NCBI GenBank assembly: GCA_949283655.1
Contig: CASDTH010000038.1
Coordinates: 1 to 59,127 of the forward strand
Direction of reading: 5' to 3'
Length of the DNA stretch: 59,127 nucleotides
DNA from: an uncultured bacterium
Lineage (GTDB): Bacteria > Bacillota > Clostridia > Oscillospirales > Acutalibacteraceae
Made by a program: the position numbers and the translations under genes. The notes beneath the pieces are model-generated. The model searched no databases and was not told the DNA's origin. It saw only the letters and a list, made by a program, of their open reading frames with translations. Every line of letters begins with the position of its first letter. The first letter of the stretch is position 1. Below are positions 53,126 to 59,127 of this stretch, piece after piece.

Positions 53126-54425
53126 TTATCTTGCCTCTAAGCGCATCCTGCTGCTCGGCTTCGGCCGCGAGGGGCAATCCACCTATCAATATATTCGCAG
53201 CCATTTCCCCACCAAGGAGCTTGCGATTGCGGATCAAAACCCCGTCTCCCTCCAGGATGATGCCTATGTCACCCTGCATTGCGGCCCCGGGTATCTGGAT
53301 GCGGTCAACCAATATGAGCTGGTGATCAAAAGCCCCGGCATCTCTGTGAAGGGGATTGATATTGCTCCATCTGTTGAGATGACCTGCCAGCTTGACCTGT
53401 TTTTACGCTTTGCGCGCTGCCGGGTTGTAGGCGTGACCGGCACAAAGGGGAAGACGACCACCTCCACCCTGATCTATTCCATTTTGCAGGCAGCGGGGAT
53501 GGAAAGCTGCCTAATCGGCAACATCGGCGTGCCGGTGTTTGAGGATATTGAGGCGGCGGATACGATGACAGCGGTGGTGGAAATGTCCTCCCATCAGCTG
53601 GAGTTCGCCTCCTGCTCCCCGCATATTGCGGTGTTGACCAACCTCTACCCGGAGCATCTGGATCACTATAACGGCTTTTCCGGCTATGCCAACGCCAAAA
53701 TGAACATTGCCCGTTATCAGAGGGCGGGGGATTTCTTCCTTTGCAGCGAGCAGCCGGAGCTGCATGCGTTTTTGGATATGGATTTGCTCCCCTCCACTGT
53801 GATAAAAATCAGTGAAAAGAAGGATACCCCTTTCCTGCGCAAGCTGCTCTATTGCAACCCACACCTGAAGGGGGAGCACAACCGGCAGGATATCCGCTTT
53901 GCTGCTGCGGCAGCACAATGCCTGGGAGCCAGCCGCGAGGCCATCCTGCAGGGCATTGAGAATTTTAAGGGCATTGAGCACCGGATGGAATACGCCGGTG
54001 AATATCACGGCATCGCCTTTTATAACGATGCGATTGCCACCATCCCACACGCGGTGCTGTGCGCCATTGACGCGCTAGAGAATGTGGATACCCTGATCTT
54101 CGGCGGGATGGATCGCGGCCTGGATTACGCCTCGTTTGAGGAATCGCTGGCTGCCTCCCCCGTGCGCAATCTGATCGGCCTGCCGGAAACAGGCCACCAG
54201 ATTTTGCGGGAGCTTCGCACCTGGGGCACGGGCAAGAATCTCGTTCAGGCCGAGGATATGCAGCAAGCGGTCAAGGCCGCTTACCGGTATACCCAGCCGG
54301 GGAAAATCTGCCTGTTCTCCCCCGCCGCATCCAGCTATAATGTTTATAAGAATTTTGAGGAGAAAGGCCGGCATTTTAAGGCCCTGGTGCGCGCATACGG
54401 CGAGGAGGGCTCCGAGGATGCCTGA
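53106..54425 (+). CDS. murD2: MurD-type ligase, probably UDP-MurNAc-L-Ala-L-glutamate ligase (MurD2)
   Basis: A 439-residue Mur ligase. ATP-binding loop GVTGTKGKTTTS at about 112-123, EMSSHQLEF at about 158, NLYPEHLDHYNG (about 178-189) and a C-terminal domain ending in SPAASSYNVYKNFEEKG, the MurD-specific closing motif. Housekeeping MurD normally lies in the dcw cluster; here it overlaps murL, which favours the L-Glu-specific MurD2 version. AAAGGAGATG precedes the ATG. Whether a second, ordinary MurD exists elsewhere in the genome cannot be seen. Confidence 0.88.
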   Translation: MLRTLPDYLASKRILLLGFGREGQSTYQYIRSHFPTKELAIADQNPVSLQDDAYVTLHCGPGYLDAVNQYELVIKSPGISVKGIDIAPSVEMTCQLDLFLRFARCRVVGVTGTKGKTTTSTLIYSILQAAGMESCLIGNIGVPVFEDIEAADTMTAVVEMSSHQLEFASCSPHIAVLTNLYPEHLDHYNGFSGYANAKMNIARYQRAGDFFLCSEQPELHAFLDMDLLPSTVIKISEKKDTPFLRKLLYCNPHLKGEHNRQDIRFAAAAAQCLGASREAILQGIENFKGIEHRMEYAGEYHGIAFYNDAIATIPHAVLCAIDALENVDTLIFGGMDRGLDYASFEESLAASPVRNLIGLPETGHQILRELRTWGTGKNLVQAEDMQQAVKAAYRYTQPGKICLFSPAASSYNVYKNFEEKGRHFKALVRAYGEEGSEDA

Positions 54426-54954
54426 AGAAAGCATCCCCTGCTCCGGGCAGGAGATGCTTGAGTGGGAAAAGGCGCTTTCCGCTCGGGTGGAAGCGCTCAC
54501 CCTTACGGATAAACGCATGGCCGAGGAGCTCTGCACACAGCTTGTAACAGCAGAAGCGTGCTGGCCAGACCGCTCTGCCGCCGCTTCTGCGGCCTGTGCG
54601 CGGTGTGTAACGCGGTTTTTGCTGCATAAGAAATGCAAAGCCACGCTGGCGGAAACCCTCACGCGCAATTCCACGCTGCGTACCGCTGTTTTTGGCCGGT
54701 TGAATACCTACCAATACAGCCTGATTTTTTTGATGAAGCGGCTGCTCCGCCTGCATGATCCGGCCCTGACGGCCGAGCTTTTAGCGCTTGTGCAGGAGAA
54801 CCCTTACCGGGACGATACAGCCAAATCCTATGAGAGCCGGTGGTCGCTTGCCTTTTTGATTGGGGAGGTGCTCAAAGCGCCGGAGGACTATTTGCAGCTG
54901 GATACAGAAAGCCGGGCGCTTTTGGAGGGTGCAATACCAGATATCAGATGTTAG
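54418..54954 (+). CDS. Uncharacterised helical protein coupled to murD2
   Basis: I do not recognise this 178-residue, probably all-helical protein. It is Cys- and Arg-containing, with helices around MLEWEKALSARVEAL, RCVTRFLLHKKCKATLAETL, QYSLIFLMKRLLRLHDPAL and SRWSLAFLIGEVLKAPED. The ATG at 54418 overlaps the murD2 end by 8 bases, and GGAGGG precedes it, so it is translationally coupled and probably functions with the Mur pair. Its last few codons and the stop fall within a dispersed repeat (from about 54940), so the original C-terminus may have been replaced. Confidence 0.72.
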   Translation: MPEESIPCSGQEMLEWEKALSARVEALTLTDKRMAEELCTQLVTAEACWPDRSAAASAACARCVTRFLLHKKCKATLAETLTRNSTLRTAVFGRLNTYQYSLIFLMKRLLRLHDPALTAELLALVQENPYRDDTAKSYESRWSLAFLIGEVLKAPEDYLQLDTESRALLEGAIPDIRC

Positions 54955-54976
54955 ACGTCGTGCATTAGACGTTGGA

Positions 54977-55018
54977 GCCGGCAAGCTCCCGCCTCAGAGG
55001 CAGGAGCTTGCCGGTTTT
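54977..55018 (+). terminator. Terminator of the murL-murD2 operon
   Basis: CCGGCAAGCTCC/GGAGCTTGCCGG, 12 perfect pairs, with an inner GCCT/AGGC hairpin in the loop and TTTTCTC after it. Confidence 0.9.
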
Positions 55019-55063
55019 CTCATTCAGCATCCAATTCCCAAAATCTACAATTCAGATTTGTAG

Positions 55064-55083
55064 GGAACGGTCTTGACCGTTCC
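55064..55083. repeat. Palindrome GGAACGGTC-TT-GACCGTTCC, copy 1
   Basis: Nine-base perfect arms with a 2-base centre, preceded by TGTAG and followed by GG. An identical copy with the same flanks is at 58510-58529. Confidence 0.9.
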
Positions 55084-55236
55084 GGCCTGATGAAACCACA
55101 GCCCTCCGGCGAAGCTTACCGGAAACCCCTCGGCGTTTTCAGCCGATCGCGGGGGCAGAACCCTTTCAATAGGCCAGCGCCCGAAAGATTTGCATTATTT
55201 TTAAGTGCTCGTCTGGTTTCGTTGTACACCGATGCG

Positions 55237-55269
55237 AAAAAAGCCGCCGGGCGCTTTTGCCCGGCGGCT
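55237..55269 (-). terminator. Terminator downstream of the cohesin gene
   Basis: Minus strand A/T-extended GCCGCCGGGC/GCCCGGCGGC stem (11 pairs) with a 6-base loop, followed by six T. It lies about 245 bases past the cohesin stop, with no gene between, so the transcript has a long 3' UTR. Confidence 0.8.
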
Positions 55270-55514
55270 CCATTTGCTGCTTGCGGGCCGCCCCCAGCGA
55301 GCCCGCACAAGAGAATGGGAATGAATCCAAGGGAAACCGGCTCCCGCCCAGCATACCGGCCTATATTTGCGCGGCGCTAGCCGCCTTGCCACAAGCCTTT
55401 GTCTCCACGCGGCGGTGTGATTTGGCAGTGGCGGGGAATCCACCGCTGCCTGCTTTATGCGCTCCTCTGAGCGCCGGGCCTCTCAGCCGGGAGTTTGTCA
55501 TCGAAAGGCGAGGC

Positions 55515-56234
55515 TTACGCCTCCCTCTTCTTGCGGGTGAAGAGGATGGCCGCGCCAGCCGCAGCAGCCAGCGCCGCGCAGGCGGCAAGGCTCAGGCCCT
55601 CGCCCGTACCAGGGTTCACGGCTGTTTCAGCCGTGGTGCCCTCTGTGGGCTTCTCAGTGGTAGGCTTCGTTTCTACAGGCTTTGTTTCCACAGGCTTTGT
55701 GGGCTCTGTGGTGGGCCTGGTGGTATCCGGCGCCTGAATGGAGACGCTTGCGTTCTCCGCCTTCACGGTATCCATCAGGTCGGTTTCTGCGCCCTCCGGC
55801 GTGTAGGCCACGAGCTCCTGCATCGCGAGCGTCAGCGGGATGGTGGAGCTGCCATCCAAAATCTTGAAGCTGACCTGGCCCAGCATGGTTTCCTCCTGCA
55901 GGGTGCCGCTCGCCATGAAGGCGATGGAGACCTTGCCGGGCGTAGCTTTGCCGTTTTCGAGCATAAGGCCGCCCTCCGCAAGGCCGCCGAACGTGCCGGC
56001 CTTGAAGGAGACGAACTCAAGCTTCGCGGGGTCGTAGCTCACGATCATGCTGCCGTTGCCGGCGTTGGAGTTTGCGCTGATGGTGACATCCACCGTCACC
56101 GTCTGGCCCTTCTGCCCGCTGACAGAAGAGAGCGAAACGGTAACAGGCTCCGCCGCAAAGGCGGCGGGCAGGAGCAGGGCGAGGGCGAGCACGGCGCAGA
56201 GCAGCGCTGCCAGCTGTTTTGTGAGTTTTTTCAT
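55515..56234 (-). CDS. Cell-surface cohesin-domain protein
   Basis: A 239-residue exported protein. Signal peptide at about 1-27 ending AFAA, then a cohesin-type domain (about 30-165) with the typical start VTVSLSSVSGQKGQTVTVDV, the SNAGNGSMIVSYDPAKLEFVS strand pair (cited in part: GNGSMIVSYDPAKLEFVS) and the GKVSIAFMASGTL segment. A Thr/Pro/Glu linker (about 172-200) leads to NPGTGEG, a sortase-like motif, a hydrophobic helix and a TRKKREA tail, so it is wall- or membrane-anchored. It lies 27 bases after a dockerin gene. I infer that it displays the dockerin protein on the surface. GAAAGG supports the ATG at 56234. Confidence 0.88.
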   Translation of the reverse strand: MKKLTKQLAALLCAVLALALLLPAAFAAEPVTVSLSSVSGQKGQTVTVDVTISANSNAGNGSMIVSYDPAKLEFVSFKAGTFGGLAEGGLMLENGKATPGKVSIAFMASGTLQEETMLGQVSFKILDGSSTIPLTLAMQELVAYTPEGAETDLMDTVKAENASVSIQAPDTTRPTTEPTKPVETKPVETKPTTEKPTEGTTAETAVNPGTGEGLSLAACAALAAAAGAAILFTRKKREA

Positions 56235-56261
56235 GGGTTCCGTCATCCTTTCCGTTTGGGG

Positions 56262-58271
56262 TTAAAATTGATCGAGCTTCGCCGCGACGCGCAGGATTTT
56301 GCGGGCGTCGGAGGTGTCCGCCTTGCCGTTTTTGTTCACATCGGCGGCAAGTATCTGCTGGGGCGTAAGGGCCTCCAGCTTGGCCGCGCCGCGCAGAGCA
56401 AGGCGTGCGTCGGTGGTGTTCACTTTGCCGTCGAGGTTCACATCGCCGAGGGTGTAGGTGGGCAGCGGCTCCTTGTCGATCGGGGCTATGATCATCACGG
56501 GGTAGTGCTTGTCGGCCTTGATATAGCTCCAGATGGAGCCGTCGCTGCGGGTCATGAAGGCGGGGTATTGATAACCCCAATTACGGAGGTCTTCGACGCT
56601 GCTCAAAATCTGGAACTCGTCCCAAACCCACAGGCTTCCATCCGGATGCAGATTATCTTCTATTTCATCCCCATCGCAATCGAAGCAGCGGCCGTCCTGT
56701 GCCCGAAATCCTGTTAGTCGAAGAAAACCTTGATCCGTGTGAAAATAATTCCAATTACAGAAGCTCTCCCCGATTTTCGTGCAATCAATGGGGTTATCTT
56801 TTTCCATTCTCCAAACAGCGCTTGATTCATCTACGGCAAACAGATTACCGGAATTGTTGATTGCGATATCTGTAATGCTGAAACCGGCAATTTTTTCTGC
56901 ATGATCCTGGCGATACATCCATGTGGTATTGTCGTTTTTTACATAGAAAGCGTCAAAGTAGCGGACAGCGTAGGAGGATTCACTAGCTGAGGGATTGTTA
57001 TCGAGATCGATCAGGGATTTTACATCCTGATCGATCTGCTCATAATGGCCCTCTTTGAATTCCTGAGGATTCTTGTAATAATCATACGCATTTTTCCAAA
57101 CCGTGCCGTCGGATTTCAGGATATATTGCGCGTTCTCAGTCAGGCCGGTTACATCGGTCACGTTCTCCAAACGCTTGTCCGCGATCCAAAGCGTACCCGT
57201 TGTATCCACGGAGGCAAAGCCGGAAATTTGTGCGATGTTTTCCGCCACGCGGGTCTTTTCCGGATGCGCAGCGCCTTTCTCCCAACGCCAATTCCATAAA
57301 GCGCCATCCTGCTCTAAAATGTTGATCTGGTTGGGGTAGATGCTATTCCCCGCATACACATAGTCATACTCTTTTGCCCGATCAGAAAGCTGAATCTCCT
57401 GTGCTCTGTCGATGTAATAGAGTTCCCCGCTGGGATAGAGCGCTGCGAGCCCGTCACCATATTCAGATACATAGTCATTATTGTTATCCTCGTTATAATA
57501 CGTAAGTCCAACCCAATCCCCCAGCTCCGGGATGTTGTTGGAAACCTCCGTCACGGGCGCCTCCAGAGCATGGACAACCACGGTCATTTCTTTCACCAGC
57601 GGGATGAGCCACTCTTCATCCCCAAACGGCGACCAAAATGTGACGGTTACGTGGTATTCTCCGGCTTCTTTTCCAATGAGTTCGGCTGCAATAGTATCTG
57701 GAACAAACACGAGACCATTCGTCGATGAAATTTCTACATTTGTTACTTGATAATAATCAGAAAATCCGCGAAGTCGGACGAAGGAATTGTCGATTGTCCA
57801 GTTCTCACCCTGCATCATATGGATTGTAATATCCTCCGTCAAGGCGTCCATCAAGGAATAATGTGCGTGGAGGTCGCTCGAAACCGGATTGTCTTCAAGA
57901 TCCACATCCTCTAAATTTTTTAAGACTTTTAACGGCGTGATATCTTCGATGGCATTATCACTCAGATATAGTTGTTCCAAGTTTTTTGCAACCTCGATGC
58001 CGGAGAGGTTTTGAATCTGCGCACGATCTGACTCCTCATACCAATCGGCATACAGGCTTGTCACATCCTCCATCTCCGCCACGGTGAGGGTGCCGTCACC
58101 GTTTGCGTCCGCATCTCTATCCAGGAACGCTTGCAGGAGCGCCTTATCCGGCATCTCGAAGCCTTCTGTTTTCACATTATCGGCAGTCGTCACAGCCAGG
58201 GCGACGGTGATGCTTGTCAGCGCCATCACAGCGGCCATGAGAATTGCCAGCAGTTTTTTCCTGCTCTTCAT
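56262..58271 (-). CDS. Secreted dockerin protein with LRR and RCC1-like repeats
   Basis: A 669-residue exported protein. Signal peptide about 1-26; an EF-hand-like DRDADANGDGTLTVAEME at about 52-69; leucine-rich repeats at about 88-135 (NLEQLYLSDNAIEDITPL, NLEDVDLEDN); a beta-sandwich-like part (about 140-240); a long region (about 265-600) with at least seven RCC1-like units such as PSGELYYIDR, QDGALWNWRW, TTGTLWIADK, SDGTVWKNAY, PDGSLWVWDE, SDGSIWSYIK; and a C-terminal type I dockerin with two calcium loops (DVNLDGKVNTTDARLAL, DVNKNGKADTSDARKIL). No catalytic domain is evident. It is the first gene of the pair with the cohesin. Confidence 0.87.
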   Translation of the reverse strand: MKSRKKLLAILMAAVMALTSITVALAVTTADNVKTEGFEMPDKALLQAFLDRDADANGDGTLTVAEMEDVTSLYADWYEESDRAQIQNLSGIEVAKNLEQLYLSDNAIEDITPLKVLKNLEDVDLEDNPVSSDLHAHYSLMDALTEDITIHMMQGENWTIDNSFVRLRGFSDYYQVTNVEISSTNGLVFVPDTIAAELIGKEAGEYHVTVTFWSPFGDEEWLIPLVKEMTVVVHALEAPVTEVSNNIPELGDWVGLTYYNEDNNNDYVSEYGDGLAALYPSGELYYIDRAQEIQLSDRAKEYDYVYAGNSIYPNQINILEQDGALWNWRWEKGAAHPEKTRVAENIAQISGFASVDTTGTLWIADKRLENVTDVTGLTENAQYILKSDGTVWKNAYDYYKNPQEFKEGHYEQIDQDVKSLIDLDNNPSASESSYAVRYFDAFYVKNDNTTWMYRQDHAEKIAGFSITDIAINNSGNLFAVDESSAVWRMEKDNPIDCTKIGESFCNWNYFHTDQGFLRLTGFRAQDGRCFDCDGDEIEDNLHPDGSLWVWDEFQILSSVEDLRNWGYQYPAFMTRSDGSIWSYIKADKHYPVMIIAPIDKEPLPTYTLGDVNLDGKVNTTDARLALRGAAKLEALTPQQILAADVNKNGKADTSDARKILRVAAKLDQF

Positions 58272-58597
58272 TGCTTTTCAACCTCCAATTTGTTAAAGTT
58301 TATATTCCAAAGGGGCGCGGCGTACACGGGCAAACCCTCCTTTCCTTTGGCGCGCCGCAGTCAGAAAGCGCCTGCGGCGGCGCGCCTTGCGCCGTGCCCC
58401 GAATGGGAAGCTGGATATTAGATTGTGGAAATTAGATGTTGGACGTGAGAGACGAAAAGTTTCGGCCGGTGGCCGGGTCAAGACCCGACCCCATCGGGAG
58501 GATATGTAGGGAACGGTCTTGACCGTTCCGGGGCCTTGGCTCGCTCTATTGGCTTTTGATTAATCGGCTATGTTTCATGGTAATTTTGTTTCCGCTC
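58272..58597. other. Upstream region of the dockerin gene with repeat modules
   Basis: No gene. On the minus strand TTGGAGGTTG and TATAAA sit close to the dockerin start, but I find no good -35. Around 58405-58450 are words of the ATTAGATGTTGGACGT family, followed by the palindromes at 58471-58490 and 58510-58529. Confidence 0.6.
58471..58529. repeat. Two palindromic repeat modules, second copies
   Basis: GG-C-CGGGTC-AA-GACCCG-A-CC (58471-58490) and GGAACGGTC-TT-GACCGTTCC (58510-58529). They match the modules at 51468-51487 and 55064-55083. Confidence 0.88.
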
Positions 58598-59036
58598 GGG
58601 CCGCGGAGGCCCATCCTTTTCCCCCGTCGGAAAAGGATGCAAAAGGACGTGGATAAACGGCACTGCGGCGGCGGTATATCAATTTGCCACACCACAACGC
58701 GTTCGGCGAACGCTTCCCGAACTCAGCCGCTCACGCGGCTTCAAACAGGCGGGAAGGTTCGTTTGCCCGCAAAGCGGGCAAATGCCCTCACGTGCACGCA
58801 GGTAGCGGCATCAAATGCCGCCTGGGCCTATCGTTACGTTTGGGGCCCTGAACGGCTTGCGGGCTCCGGGAGAAACCTGACGGGGTCTTCAGTCTTGCTT
58901 TGAGGAACCCTCTACCAGTAGGCCAATGGCGGCAGGCTCCGCGCACTTGCGGCGGGCCCGTGAGGGGACTTTTCGCCTTTCAGGCGAAAAGCAAACGCCC
59001 AAAATGTCTGAGCTGCCGTGAGGCAGCGAGTTTTTT
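58598..59036. repeat. Chain of perfect short hairpins
   Basis: Within about 430 gene-free bases I find GGGCC/GGCCC (58598-58612), CATCCTTTTCC/GGAAAAGGATG (58612-58639), GCGTTCG/CGAACGC (58699-58713), AGCCGC/GCGGCT (58725-58740), TTTGCCCGC/GCGGGCAAA (58762-58782), GCGGCAT/ATGCCGC (58805-58821), CTTTTCGCCT/AGGCGAAAAG (58969-58991) and GCTGCC/GGCAGC (59012-59027). Loops are 1-6 bases. The last is nested in CCCAAAA/TTTTTTGGG and followed by TTTTTT. The 115-codon frame at 58556-58903 is probably an accident of this sequence. Confidence 0.8.
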
Positions 59037-59127
59037 GGGTGGCTTGCCGAACACCTAAAAGAGGTATAAAAACATCTCAGTGCCGCCGCTGGCCGTGCGG
59101 AACGGCCCCTTTTGCCTCCTTTTCCGG

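Larger units (their letters stand above)
55019..55514. other. Gene-free region with repeats and a terminator
   Basis: No credible gene. It has AATCTACAATTCAGATTTG-type words (55041-55060), the GGAACGGTC palindrome (55064-55083), a minus-strand terminator (55237-55269) and some GC-rich imperfect dyads near 55380-55480. Confidence 0.65.

Noticed and set aside
55257..56717. A 486-codon plus-strand frame opposite the cohesin and dockerin genes
   Set aside because: It overlaps both clear minus-strand genes and mirrors their codon bias; no family features.
58556..58903. A 115-codon plus-strand frame near the right end
   Set aside because: It is made of palindromic repeat sequence, has no ribosome binding site and no protein-like pattern. 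It fits spurious reading of the repeat region better.
58598..59036. CRISPR array
   Set aside because: The palindromes are all different in sequence and unevenly spaced, so they are not repeats with spacers, and no cas genes are present.

Overview
The window looks like chromosome from a GC-rich, strictly anaerobic, probably gut-associated Clostridia (Firmicutes), perhaps Oscillospirales-like. The reasons are strong purine-rich ribosome binding sites, TTG/GTG starts, a rubredoxin plus rubredoxin-fused flavin reductase, formate-tetrahydrofolate ligase, ferredoxin-type aldo/keto reductases, DUF3737, a cohesin/dockerin pair, a SpoIIQ-like M23 protein, and dispersed palindromic intergenic repeats of a kind I associate with gut Clostridia. 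The taxonomic call is inference. I see no prophage, insertion sequence, CRISPR array, rRNA or convincing tRNA.

Layout. 1-13.5 kb is mostly housekeeping: rplM-rpsI, rubredoxin and Hrb-like flavin reductase, gltX-glnS-membrane protein, an amidohydrolase, typA, alr, a frameshifted MATE transporter, an ECF S component and a DUF436 protein. 13.6-23.0 kb is a complete arginine operon on the minus strand, transcribed argG-argH-argC-lipoprotein-argJ-argB-argD-APH/fructosamine-type kinase-argF from a good promoter near 23.0 kb. 23.2-25.6 kb carries a flavin reductase, a Usp-like protein and a DUF3048 lipoprotein.

25.9-32.2 kb is a five-gene plus-strand sugar operon: BadF-type kinase, GH4 glycosidase, a large cytoplasmic propeller/alpha-toroid fusion of unknown function, a DapA/NanA-type aldolase and a ChbG/YdjC deacetylase. 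It reads as a PTS-independent route for a small, possibly N-acetylated oligosaccharide. A LysR regulator then faces, across an operator-like palindrome, an operon with a small protein, DUF3737, a lipoprotein with two cyclophilin-like domains and an Fe-S aldo/keto reductase-like protein.

37.1-43.4 kb has an XRE regulator and an SGNH hydrolase-PepV-solute binding protein-aldo/keto reductase group. 43.5-48.3 kb is a livKHMGF branched-chain amino acid ABC operon with a leader terminator and two strong hairpins between livK and livH. Next come a LytM/SpoIIQ-like protein and fhs.

51.7-55.0 kb encodes a MurL-MurD2 pair, the route that adds L-Glu to UDP-MurNAc-L-Ala and then epimerises it, plus an uncharacterised coupled gene. 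55.5-58.3 kb holds a dockerin-bearing LRR/RCC1-like secreted protein followed by a cell-surface cohesin protein. The last 0.8 kb has no convincing gene and is packed with perfect short hairpins.
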